Origin: JAATFY01 sp049276515
GTDB taxonomy: Bacteria; Pseudomonadota; Alphaproteobacteria; UBA9219
Reading direction: 5' to 3'
Length of the DNA stretch: 28,339 bases
Assembly: GCA_049276515.1 (NCBI GenBank)
Contig: JBASWO010000005.1
Location: 1-28,339, forward strand
In this document: positions 14,426 through 22,249 of the stretch, piece after piece
Layout of the letters: each line of letters opens with the position of its first letter
Position numbering within the stretch: position 1 is the first letter of the stretch
Program-made: the position numbers and the translations under genes
The notes under the pieces: model-generated
What the model was told of the DNA's origin: nothing
Seen by the model: only the letters and a program-made list of their open reading frames with translations
Database searches by the model: none

Positions 14426-14441
14426 TAACCGCTATTCTGCA

Positions 14442-14475
14442 CCCGCCGGGCAAAGCTCGGCGGGTTTAAGTTTGT
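14442..14475 (+). terminator. Intrinsic terminator after DUF736
   Basis: CCCGCCG (14442-14448) pairs with CGGCGGG (14458-14464), extended inward by G-T, G-C and C-G pairs to a three-base loop, followed by TTTAAGTTTGTT. It ends the mobilization operon and separates it from the convergent restriction-modification genes. Confidence 0.75.
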
Positions 14476-14543
14476 TATAATGCCTTAAGTTACAACGCCT
14501 AAGTATAATGTGTGAGTTAGGACTAAGAGAAAATATAATTTAT

Positions 14544-16535
14544 TTAAGCTTTGGTCTTTTTTGAAGATTTAGTGGCTAACTTCGTTTCACCTGATGAAAT
14601 GTTTTCCAGAAGCGTAGTTAATCTGCCCGTATTTTTATGGCGGTCTAAGTAAAGTCCGTAAGCTTTGTACGCTTGATCCAATAATGAGTTGTACAAAACA
14701 ATACGTACATTAAAACCTTTCAAGGTCGTTTGGCTTGCCGCATCTTTGTAGTCTGTGGGATATTTTCCTAGAATACAGACAATTTCGATTGGGTCATCAC
14801 TCATTTGGGTTTCATCAAGGCATTTTTGTAAAGCCGTACGATACTTATTAACTTGTTCTACCAGTTTGAGAGTTTTGATTGTTACGTTAGGCCGCTTTAA
14901 CTCTATTATGACGTGACCACCAGCAGCAGTTTTATATTTAATATCCAGCCGTCCTTTTTTCTCTTCTTGAGACAATTTCGCATTAACTTTCTTGAACTCT
15001 TTATCGACGGCTTGTTCCATTACTGGTGTTTCAGTCGCTCTTTCCCACATTGGATCAAGCAACCAAAGATGATCAAATAAATATTGTTGAATAAGTTTTT
15101 CTTTGGCATTGCCAGCAACTTTTTCCTGCAGTGCTTCAATGACCTTAATGCGCTCAGAGGTGATTTGATGATAAAGGGTAGCTTCAATATCGTCGAAATC
15201 ATTAAAGATTGATTTGAGGGCACTGACATTTTCCATAGAAATATTATCAAGTTCGTCTAGACGCCCTTTATAGCGCATAGTTTCAACCGCAATGACTGAA
15301 TGCATAAATAGGGTACGCTTATCGGACTCTTCTACTTTCAGTTGATTGATTTTCCCGAAAAGACTCTTTGCAGTTTTTCTTGAATCAGTTGGTAGTTCGT
15401 TAAACCATTTGTTGATAGATGGATTTTCACGTGCCTTTTTCTCTCCCGCAGAATTTCTGTATTCGGACCAATCACCACGTATTTGATCAAGCTGTAATCC
15501 AATAAATTTTTTAAGTTCCTGATATCTGGGATCATCTTCAATTAGTCGCTGCCGACTACTTGTAGCAATATCAGATGCATTGTCTTCATCTAAAAAGTCA
15601 GCTTCAATTTCACCAATTAAATAACTTGCATAAATGCCCGCATCACCAAATTCATCTAAAATATTTTCTTGAGCAAGCTTGCCGCGCACCATAACAGAAA
15701 TATTATTTAAACTTTCACCATCATCAGCTTTAGCATCACCAGCAGCTGTAAAGGTGCCGATCCACCCACGTATATTATAAGTTTTTCCATTACGTTTTAT
15801 CTTTCCAGGACCCAAATGCTTATGTTCCGCATTATTTGCGGGTACAGAAAATTCCTTACTATTAGTGCCAAAGGTCCAAATATATTGAAGTTTTTGAAAG
15901 TAATCGCGATCTTTGATTGAAATTTCTGTACCATTAACTTTTACATTAAACTTATTCTTCGGACCAATTACCCCAAATCTTCTGGCGAGGCGTTTTTTAA
16001 GAAACGTGTTAGTTTTTTTTATATCTTTTCTAAGTTTTGTAAGAATTATTTTAGTGCCTTTGGTAATTTTAACAGATTTAATAGGCACTGCTTCAGGATG
16101 GTACGTTCCTTTTTCTTCTTCGTTTATTGCTGATTTAATCTTGTCCAAATTCATAATCAGGCCGTTTTTCTGGCCATTTTTCACTGAGTGGACTTCTATA
16201 ATACTGGCTATAGAAAAAAGTGATAATTTACCTATTCCTTTTCGTCCCATGACACGCCGTTTTAATCTGGGGGTAATGGCTTCACCGTGTTCGCGTCTCA
16301 TGTAACCGACGTTTAAGAATTTCTCATTCAGATCTTGCTCGGTCATTCCATGCCCATTGTCGGTGACAATGATTGTTCCCTTCTTCACATCTAGGTTTAT
16401 CTCTACATTCTCAGCATCTGCATCCCAGGCATTTGCGACTGTCTCCGACAGTACAGCAGGAATATTGCTATACAAATTAATGCCCAGATGATTGAGGACA
16501 TTTAAACTAAGGGTAATGCTGTACTTATTTGTCAT
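14544..16535 (-). CDS. MORC/MutL-like GHKL ATPase with C-terminal PD-(D/E)XK nuclease (restriction subunit)
   Basis: 663 aa. The N-terminal GHKL (Bergerat) ATPase fold has all boxes: SETVANAWDADA with Glu31, Asn35 and Asp38; TDNGHGM (58-64); and GRKGIGKLS (97-105). A middle region follows the MutL/MORC layout. The C-terminus has a nuclease core, GRLDI (Asp531) and IIELKRP (Glu545, Lys547), i.e. D-x13-E-x-K. Known families place GHKL ATPases fused to restriction nucleases next to C5 methyltransferases (MutL/MORC-like R-M systems described by Iyer and Aravind). It starts inside the methyltransferase stop (ATGA overlap), so expression is coupled with the methylase first. It most likely cleaves unmodified DNA in an ATP-dependent way; the recognition site is unknown. 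Confidence 0.85.
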   Translation of the reverse strand: MTNKYSITLSLNVLNHLGINLYSNIPAVLSETVANAWDADAENVEINLDVKKGTIIVTDNGHGMTEQDLNEKFLNVGYMRREHGEAITPRLKRRVMGRKGIGKLSLFSIASIIEVHSVKNGQKNGLIMNLDKIKSAINEEEKGTYHPEAVPIKSVKITKGTKIILTKLRKDIKKTNTFLKKRLARRFGVIGPKNKFNVKVNGTEISIKDRDYFQKLQYIWTFGTNSKEFSVPANNAEHKHLGPGKIKRNGKTYNIRGWIGTFTAAGDAKADDGESLNNISVMVRGKLAQENILDEFGDAGIYASYLIGEIEADFLDEDNASDIATSSRQRLIEDDPRYQELKKFIGLQLDQIRGDWSEYRNSAGEKKARENPSINKWFNELPTDSRKTAKSLFGKINQLKVEESDKRTLFMHSVIAVETMRYKGRLDELDNISMENVSALKSIFNDFDDIEATLYHQITSERIKVIEALQEKVAGNAKEKLIQQYLFDHLWLLDPMWERATETPVMEQAVDKEFKKVNAKLSQEEKKGRLDIKYKTAAGGHVIIELKRPNVTIKTLKLVEQVNKYRTALQKCLDETQMSDDPIEIVCILGKYPTDYKDAASQTTLKGFNVRIVLYNSLLDQAYKAYGLYLDRHKNTGRLTTLLENISSGETKLATKSSKKTKA

Positions 16536-17611
16536 TTGTGTTTCTCAACATGGATGCGAATACTTTTGCCTATGACCGCACCTAGTTTTACCGGGACAGC
16601 ATTTCCGATCATTCTGGCGACGTGTTTGAAGTAAGTTTGATCTTTAGGATCGACAAATCTATAAGATTTGGGAAAAGTTTGGAGTAGCGCACCTTCTCTT
16701 AAAGATAAAGCTCGATGCTGCTTTGGGTGTCCAAATCTACCATTCCCAAATCCTATGAACTGAGTGGTAATTGTGGGAGATGGTTTGTCCCAAGCCATAC
16801 GGCCATATACACTCCGGTATGTTTGTCGCCCCGACTTTTGGTGGCAATCGGCGACCAAACTAGTTTTCCAATCAAGCCATGACCCATCCGGTGTGGAAGC
16901 TTTTATTCTCCGCAAATTGAGGTCGGATAATGTGCTTGATGAATGCAAACGATCTGCTTTGTTGGTTTCCCCAGCTTTCAGCTTTGGTAATTTCCCTATA
17001 GTCTTCCGAACAGTTTTGTATGTTGACTGTTTGTGTGTCGGCTTGATTAGATCAATTGGCCCTAAACGGGAGGCTAACAAAACCAATCGTTGTCTTGTTT
17101 GAGGAATACCATAGTCTGGGCAAAAAACTATAGTTGATCTCACTTGATAGCCCAAACGTTTGAGCTTGGTTTCAAAGTCCTTATAGACTTTATGTTTTAA
17201 GAGCTGGGGAACGTTTTCCATTGTAACAACATCAGGTCGTACTTCCTGAATAATTCTTGCGAACTCATAAAGCATTGACCATTTTTTATCCGTAGTGGTA
17301 TCGCGACCTTGCGTATATTTCGAGAATGGTTGGCAGGGAGCGCACCCGGCGACAACTTTTATTTCGTTAGGGCCAAACAAGGATTTGACCTGTTTACCGG
17401 TAAGTTTTGCGACGTCCGTTTCAATAAATGGGGTGCAATTGTTGTATTCAAATGCATATTTGCAAAATTGATCAATGTCGTAGCCTGCTTTCACAGAAAT
17501 AGATTCTTTGCGCATTCCATGTGTTAAACCCCCTGCGCCACAAAATAAATCGACAGCTGAAATCTTAATTTTCTTTTGTCTCACAATTTTTTTGTGGGGA
17601 GATGTTGCCAT
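16532..17611 (-). CDS. DNA (cytosine-5)-methyltransferase of a restriction-modification system
   Basis: 359 aa, with all main C5-methylase motifs: I DLFCGAGGL (21-29), IV GCAPCQPFS with catalytic Cys93, VI ENVP (132-135), VIII QTRQR (171-175) and X GNAVPVKLG (336-344). The target recognition region lies between VIII and the stretch around residues 265-290. It transfers methyl from SAM to cytosine at the site cut by the ATPase-nuclease encoded just downstream. The ribosome binding site before the ATG at 17611 is weak, and a 61-codon frame (17565-17750) overlaps the start; whether it matters is unclear. No controller (C) protein or Vsr gene is present, so regulation is not obvious. Confidence 0.9.
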   Translation of the reverse strand: MATSPHKKIVRQKKIKISAVDLFCGAGGLTHGMRKESISVKAGYDIDQFCKYAFEYNNCTPFIETDVAKLTGKQVKSLFGPNEIKVVAGCAPCQPFSKYTQGRDTTTDKKWSMLYEFARIIQEVRPDVVTMENVPQLLKHKVYKDFETKLKRLGYQVRSTIVFCPDYGIPQTRQRLVLLASRLGPIDLIKPTHKQSTYKTVRKTIGKLPKLKAGETNKADRLHSSSTLSDLNLRRIKASTPDGSWLDWKTSLVADCHQKSGRQTYRSVYGRMAWDKPSPTITTQFIGFGNGRFGHPKQHRALSLREGALLQTFPKSYRFVDPKDQTYFKHVARMIGNAVPVKLGAVIGKSIRIHVEKHK

Positions 17612-17855
17612 TTCGTTTACTCAACCATGTCTGCGTTATGTACTGAAGGTCAGTAGAATTCATACGGGGGAAACGTTCGGCTGAGTCTATAAACATATTT
17701 AGTACTTTGCAACAACGCATACCCTGAAATTGCAGTTTATTAATTACCAAGATTATTAAATATATCGTTTGTGAATGCGTTTAGTGAGTTGGAATATTGT
17801 TAAATAATGGGGCGAAACAATTTCATTTAAAAACTTATAACTAAAGGAGAGGGCC

Positions 17856-18038
17856 ATGCATCCTCAGGCATATCGTGTGTCGGAATTTTGTGAACTCTAT
17901 AAAATTTCTAAGACAACTTTTTATAAAGAAATTAATGAGCAGCGCTTGCATATCCTAAAATGTGGCCGGCGCACGCTTATAGCTCGCCCTGAAGCTGAAC
18001 GGTGGTTTGCGTCACTTAGCCAAGCGCAAAATACCTAA
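17856..18038 (+). CDS. AlpA/excisionase-like helix-turn-helix protein
   Basis: 60 aa, with AAAGGAGAG 4-12 bases before the ATG. The sequence YRVSEFCELYKISKTTFYKE, followed by INEQRLHILKCGRRTLIARPEAERWF, is the MerR-like HTH_17/AlpA pattern: helix-turn-helix, then a wing with a conserved R-x-L-I at the strand and a final W-F helix. Such proteins act as excisionases or as activators of integrase genes, and the gene lies 51 bases upstream of the integrase in the same direction. Role inferred from neighbourhood. Confidence 0.75.
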   Translation: MHPQAYRVSEFCELYKISKTTFYKEINEQRLHILKCGRRTLIARPEAERWFASLSQAQNT

Positions 18039-18089
18039 TACCATATTTTCTAAATAATTTTCAAAAATCTATTTTTACGGAGGAGACCT

Positions 18090-19286
18090 ATGCGCTCAAC
18101 CGGAAGCATTCGACCACGCACAAATGGTTCATTTGAAATTCGTTATGATTTAGGCGTTGATCCTCTTACAGGGAAGCGAAAGCGCCTACATAAAACCATT
18201 AGAGGCACGTACAAAGACGCTGAAAAAGAATTGCGACGCTTGCTCTACAGCATTGATCAGGGTGAGCATATTGAGCCAAGTAAAATTACGGTTAGCCAGT
18301 TTCTGAAACAATGGTTGGAAACCATAACTTCACAGGTCAGCCCAAAGACACACGAACGCTATTCCGAGATCGTCAATAATTCACTTGTTCCTGTATTTGG
18401 GAGCTACCAACTCACGAAGCTTAGCCCCTCAATAATTCAGCAAGCTTATAATAAGTGGGAAACATCGGGCCGTAAGGACAGCAAGAAAGGCGGCTTGTCC
18501 CCGCGCACACGGCTGCATTATCATCGTATTTTTAGCTCAGCCTTAAAGCATGCAGTTCAATTACAGATCATAGCTCGCAATCCGGCCGATGCCGTTAAGG
18601 CACCAAGAGTCAAAAAAACTACTGTAACTACAATTACCATCGAGCAATCCTCTCAGTTACTCGATGCCTTCCAGGCATTACACTCGCATCTTTATTGGCC
18701 AGTACTGCTTGCTTTAACGACGGGTATGCGTCGCGGAGAAATAGCAGCGCTTCGCTGGAGAAATGTAGATTTTGATAAAAGTACTATTCGTGTGGTTGAG
18801 AGTGTCGAGCAGGTTAAGCACGTCATAAGATTTAAAGCACCTAAAACGGAGAAAACTCGAGCTGTTATAGTACCAAACTATGCCGTCGAAGAATTGAAAG
18901 CATGGCAGGAAAAGCAAAAGGAACGATTGTTAGAGCTTGGAGTAGAAGCAAACGAAGATACTTTTGTTTGCGGCCGTAGTTGGGACGGTGGTGTTGTTAA
19001 ACCTGATAGTCTTACAGCCGAGTTTAGAAAAGCTATCAGAGACATCCCGAATTTTCCTATTGTCAGATTTCATGACTTAAGACACTCACACGCCACGCAA
19101 CTTCTAAAAGAAGGTGTGCATCCTAAAATTGCTCAAGAGCGATTGGGACACAGCACGATTACAACCACACTTGATCTTTACTCGCACGTCACAGAGACCA
19201 TGCAAAATGACGCTGCTGAGAAACTCGACTCTGCCTATCGTTCTGCTATAAAGCCCCGCTTCAAGAGTGGCCCGAAACCAGGATAA
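18090..19286 (+). CDS. int: Tyrosine recombinase (phage-type integrase)
   Basis: 398 aa. The N-terminal arm-binding domain (GSIRPRTNGSFEIRYD and the KRLHKTIRGTYKDAEKEL helix, residues 5-50) is followed by a SAM-like core-binding domain (66-170) and the catalytic domain. Catalytic residues are Arg214 (TGMRRGE), Lys252 in the beta-hairpin, His328-x-x-Arg331 (FHDLRHSH), His354 (LGHSTITTT) and the nucleophile Tyr364. All are present, so the enzyme looks intact. Its gene ends 79 bases before the tRNA-Ser gene, which is the expected attachment site. Three copies of a TTTCGGG motif around its stop codon are probable arm sites. GGAGGAG lies before the ATG. Confidence 0.92.
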   Translation: MRSTGSIRPRTNGSFEIRYDLGVDPLTGKRKRLHKTIRGTYKDAEKELRRLLYSIDQGEHIEPSKITVSQFLKQWLETITSQVSPKTHERYSEIVNNSLVPVFGSYQLTKLSPSIIQQAYNKWETSGRKDSKKGGLSPRTRLHYHRIFSSALKHAVQLQIIARNPADAVKAPRVKKTTVTTITIEQSSQLLDAFQALHSHLYWPVLLALTTGMRRGEIAALRWRNVDFDKSTIRVVESVEQVKHVIRFKAPKTEKTRAVIVPNYAVEELKAWQEKQKERLLELGVEANEDTFVCGRSWDGGVVKPDSLTAEFRKAIRDIPNFPIVRFHDLRHSHATQLLKEGVHPKIAQERLGHSTITTTLDLYSHVTETMQNDAAEKLDSAYRSAIKPRFKSGPKPG

Positions 19287-19312
19287 TAAGTTTCGGGGGC
19301 ATTTCGGGGGCA
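19271..19312 (+). repeat. Putative integrase arm-type sites
   Basis: TTTCGGGGGCA is present twice in direct tandem (19291-19301 and 19302-19312). CCCGAAAC (19271-19278) is an inverted copy forming a hairpin with GTTTCGGG (19290-19297). The position is at the integrase stop and upstream of tRNA-Ser, where arm-binding sites of a lambda-type attachment site are expected. It could also serve as terminator for the integrase gene. Confidence 0.5.
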
Positions 19313-19365
19313 AAGCAGGTTTTTCCTTGATCATGGACCGAAAAAACTGTTTAAAAACAAGGCAC

Positions 19366-19456
<91 letters not shown>

Positions 19457-19481
19457 GATTAAAACGGCCTTTTCAATAAAC

Positions 19482-19841
19482 TCAAAACTTCACCACTGCT
19501 TTAAAGCCGCCATAAGCCATGCGCTTTATATCAAACGGCATGTTTTTCTCATCGCAGGCGCCATTGAGGCGTTTATCTTTCATGACTTTAGCATTCACTC
19601 GATTGCGGTGTGCTTTGTCCTTATAGATGATGAAGGAGAAAAAGACTGTATCGTTGCGTTTGGCCTTAGCCATGCGCGTAAAGGGCACGCCGAATTTTGT
19701 TTTTAGGTCGTCGCCGAGACATTCATAATATCCCAACGCCCCATGCTCACGCCATATTTTTCCAGCTTTGGTGGCTAATTTTTTGTAAGCACCCACTTTT
19801 TTCTTAGGTACAATTAAAACGAAACCATCGACATACGACAT
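19482..19841 (-). CDS. DUF1428 family protein (YbaA-like)
   Basis: 119 aa. Closely follows the family: MSYVDGFVLIVPKKKVGAY, KIWREHGALGYYECLGDD, RNDTVFFSFIIYKDKAHRNR, VNAKVMKD and ending with an FDIKRMAYGGF strand. It belongs to the ferredoxin-like dimeric alpha/beta-barrel superfamily; the biochemical function is unknown. GAGGAGG before the ATG is a strong ribosome binding site. It is the first chromosomal protein gene after the tRNA, divergent from the SRPBCC gene. Confidence 0.9.
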   Translation of the reverse strand: MSYVDGFVLIVPKKKVGAYKKLATKAGKIWREHGALGYYECLGDDLKTKFGVPFTRMAKAKRNDTVFFSFIIYKDKAHRNRVNAKVMKDKRLNGACDEKNMPFDIKRMAYGGFKAVVKF

Positions 19842-19879
19842 AGGATCCTCCTCTAGCGTAAAGAGATCTTTATACTATA

Positions 19880-19909
19880 GCATACCTGCGCTTTGGATCG
19901 ATAGTATGC
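19880..19909. promoter_or_regulatory. Inverted repeat in the DUF1428/SRPBCC divergent promoter
   Basis: GCATAC (19880-19885) and GTATGC (19904-19909) are inverted around 18 bases, with TATAGTATAAAG on the minus strand just beyond resembling a -10 box for the DUF1428 gene. It may be a site for a regulator shared by the two genes. Confidence 0.35.
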
Positions 19910-19986
19910 ACAATAGAAATTTTGCCCTCGCGAGAGTCATTATTATCCAGTAAACTTTACTTCGCCATTCATCAATGGAGGAAACT

Positions 19987-20448
19987 ATGTCAGCTGCTTC
20001 TGCAAACACTCACACTGTTCGATTGCATCGTGTGCTCGGCGCACCCCCAGAGCGGGTCTATAAAGCATTTCTTGATGCTGACGCTCTCGTGAAATGGATG
20101 CCGCCGAATGGTTTTACAGCCACAGTTCACCATTTAGATGCCAAAGTAGGCGGCACATTTAAAATGTCTTTCACCAATTTCTCAAACGGTAAAAGCAATT
20201 CCTTTGGAGGCACTTATCTTGAGCTCAAGCCGCACGAACTGTTGCGTTACACAGATAAATTTGATGATCCGAACTTACCAGGCGAAATTATGGTGACGAT
20301 TCAGTTGAAAAAAGTTTCCTGCGGTACGGAGTTGAATGTTGTGCAAGAAGGTATCCCGGCTGTTATTCCGGCCGAGGCTTGTTATATGGGCTGGCAACAA
20401 TCACTCATCCTGCTTGCCAAACTTGTTGAAGCCGAAATTCCTGGTTAG
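19987..20448 (+). CDS. SRPBCC / AHSA1-type protein
   Basis: 153 aa. START-like fold of the AHSA1 group: VRLHRVLGAPPERVYKAFLD, then ALVKWMPPNGFTA, GGTFKMSFTNF, GGTYLELKPHELLRYTDKFDD, and a C-terminal GWQQSLILLAKLVE helix. Such proteins bind hydrophobic ligands or partner with toxin/stress systems; the ligand is unknown. The start at 19987 is chosen because GGAGG lies 5-9 bases upstream; an in-frame ATG at 19975 would overlap this site. It is convergent with the glycosylase gene. Confidence 0.85.
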   Translation: MSAASANTHTVRLHRVLGAPPERVYKAFLDADALVKWMPPNGFTATVHHLDAKVGGTFKMSFTNFSNGKSNSFGGTYLELKPHELLRYTDKFDDPNLPGEIMVTIQLKKVSCGTELNVVQEGIPAVIPAEACYMGWQQSLILLAKLVEAEIPG

Positions 20449-20451
20449 ATC

Positions 20452-21099
20452 TCAAAACTCTTTGTGAACATCCAGATTAAAGGCCTGCCATAGATAAAGG
20501 CAGGCGATACTACGGTAGGGCTGCCAATGCTTGGTTTTGCGCATGATATATCCAGGCGCTGCTTTTTTCTTGAGTCCATACACTAATTGCACACCCTTTT
20601 GAATGCCAAGGTCACGCGCAGGCATAACATCAGGTCGCTTCATATAAAACATAAGAAACATCTGCACTGTCCAAACGCCGATGCCAGAAATCTCTGTCAG
20701 TAGCTCAATCAATTCATCGTCTGATAACGTGTCATTGATTTTTTTGCCATGTTTTGAAAACCACGCCGCTAAATTGTGCATATAGCGTGCTTTCGGAAAG
20801 GAAAGGCCTATAGAGCGCATTTGCTCAATCGTTAGATTTTGGACACGACGCGGTGTGACTTTGCCGCCAACGAGTTTTTGAAAACGCCCATAAATGGTGG
20901 CCGCAGCTTTGACCGAGAGCTGTTGCGAGACAATAGAGCGGGTAAAGGCATGAAAATGGGAATCGTAGGTGCGCGTAAAGCTTTGTTTACCGCCTTTTTT
21001 GATAACCATTTTTATCAGACGTCCTAAATGTGGATCGGCCTTTGATAAATAAGCTTCAATATCTTTTTCAGCTTGCTTTGCCATTGCAATTGTCTTCAT
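20452..21099 (-). CDS. AlkA-like DNA-3-methyladenine glycosylase II
   Basis: 215 aa. HhH-GPD fold: IVSQQLSVKAAATIY (56-70) is the conserved helix pair. The helix-hairpin-helix is LTEISGIGVWTVQMFLM (134-150), and catalytic Asp163 lies in MPARDLGIQKG. It removes alkylated bases (3-methyladenine type) in base-excision repair. It lacks the N-terminal AlkA beta domain and the Ada fusion, so it is the short AlkA/MAG form. It overlaps the antiporter gene upstream by four bases (ATGA), implying coupled translation, an unusual pairing in function. Confidence 0.85.
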   Translation of the reverse strand: MKTIAMAKQAEKDIEAYLSKADPHLGRLIKMVIKKGGKQSFTRTYDSHFHAFTRSIVSQQLSVKAAATIYGRFQKLVGGKVTPRRVQNLTIEQMRSIGLSFPKARYMHNLAAWFSKHGKKINDTLSDDELIELLTEISGIGVWTVQMFLMFYMKRPDVMPARDLGIQKGVQLVYGLKKKAAPGYIMRKTKHWQPYRSIACLYLWQAFNLDVHKEF

Positions 21100-22211
21100 C
21101 CCTCAAAGGCGAAGAGAATGCAGGCGGCAAAAAGAATGAGATGCACCATACCTTGCAACACATTGGTGCGGCCGCTCGCAAAGGTAACAATACTGACAAC
21201 CAGCGTCAGTAAAAGCATAACAATATCGGTGTGTTGTAATCCGAGAACGATGTAACGTCCGCTGAGGTAGCTGATGGCTAGCATGGCTGGAACAGTAATG
21301 CTGATTGTCGAAAGGACAGAGCCCAAGAAAATATTCACAGAGCGCTGCAGATTATTCATGTTTGCTGCGCGAACCGCACCAATCGCTTCTGGTGTTGCCA
21401 CCAAGAGAGCAATAAAGAGACCACCTAATTTGCTGGGCGCATGCAAGGTTTCAATAACATAGTCGACGGGTGGTGCGAGTTGTTCCGCCAAATACACGAC
21501 AGGAACCATATAAATGCCCAGCATAATGACGTGATGCATGAGTGAGTATGGTGATTTTGCGCGCGTGTGGTCACGTTTTGTTTTGACCTCTTCATCGAGT
21601 GCAAAATAACTACGGTGACGGCTTGTTTGAATAGCGAGGAATGTTCCGTACAAGCAGACGGACATAAACATCAAGAATGTTCCCTGCATGAAAGAGAGCG
21701 TGGGACCTGTTGTGGTTTGCGTAAAATTGGGAAGAATAAGGCCAAGAACGGCAAGAGGAATGATGACGCCAAGATAGGCATTGGCGCCTTGTAAATTATA
21801 ATGCTGTTCGCGGTGGCGCCAGGCACCAATAAAAAGGGATAAACCCACCATGCCATTTAAGATAATCATCACAACCGAAAACAGCGTATCACGCGCAAGG
21901 GTGGGGTTATTATCACCATGGAGCATAATGGCTGAGATGCTGATCACTTCGATCGAGGTCACAGAGAGTGTGAGAATGAGCGTGCCGTAAGGCTCGCCTA
22001 AACGTGTCGCAAGATGATCAGCATGTCGTACAACACAGAGCGCTGATCCTAAAAGAACAGCAAACAGAACAATCAGGATTGTGCTAAGTCCAAGAATGTT
22101 ATGAAGATTAGCAAAGAATATTTCGCCCTTGAGGCAAAAAACTAAGCTGGTCAAAAGGCTGACGCCTAAAAACCATTCTTTTTGAATGAGGGCATTAAGA
22201 CTAGCTTTCAT
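21096..22211 (-). CDS. chaA: Ca2+/H+ antiporter, ChaA type
   Basis: 371 aa with about 11 membrane segments. The first alpha repeat is GEPYGTLILTLSVTSIEVI, followed by NPTLARDTLFSVVMIILNG, both close to ChaA. The second repeat is ALLVATPEAIGAVRAANMNN with the acidic residue in TPE. It exports Ca2+ (and, in E. coli ChaA, Na+/K+) in exchange for protons across the inner membrane. Intact length for the family. The ribosome binding site is not obvious. It lies 38 bases downstream of the aminotransferase gene and is coupled to the glycosylase. Confidence 0.9.
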   Translation of the reverse strand: MKASLNALIQKEWFLGVSLLTSLVFCLKGEIFFANLHNILGLSTILIVLFAVLLGSALCVVRHADHLATRLGEPYGTLILTLSVTSIEVISISAIMLHGDNNPTLARDTLFSVVMIILNGMVGLSLFIGAWRHREQHYNLQGANAYLGVIIPLAVLGLILPNFTQTTTGPTLSFMQGTFLMFMSVCLYGTFLAIQTSRHRSYFALDEEVKTKRDHTRAKSPYSLMHHVIMLGIYMVPVVYLAEQLAPPVDYVIETLHAPSKLGGLFIALLVATPEAIGAVRAANMNNLQRSVNIFLGSVLSTISITVPAMLAISYLSGRYIVLGLQHTDIVMLLLTLVVSIVTFASGRTNVLQGMVHLILFAACILFAFEG

Positions 22212-22249
22212 GAAGGAAAGCTAGCCTGAACACTCAAAGACCGCTAGCC

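Larger units (their letters stand above)
1..19365. mobile_element. Integrated mobilizable element (right part), inserted beside tRNA-Ser
   Basis: The block from the window start to the tRNA-Ser gene holds a tyrosine integrase, an AlpA-like HTH protein, MobC, a relaxase, DUF736, an LPD7 protein, a restriction-modification pair and several phage-style repressors. After the tRNA the content changes abruptly to housekeeping enzymes. No type IV secretion, coupling protein or replication gene is visible, so the best description is an integrative mobilizable element or the cargo end of a larger ICE. The right border lies between the integrase stop (19286) and the tRNA; the left border is not in the window. 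That the whole block is one element, not several nested ones, is inference. Confidence 0.75.

Noticed and set aside
17565..17750. 61-codon minus-strand frame overlapping the methyltransferase start
   Set aside because: TTG start without a convincing ribosome binding site, no recognisable motif and out of frame with the methyltransferase. Could be a leader peptide but unsupported.
21096..22211. Reading the antiporter as a general cation exchanger of the CaCA/NCX type
   Set aside because: The GEPYGTLILTLSVTSIEV and ATPEAIGA repeats match the ChaA/CAX branch better than NCX.
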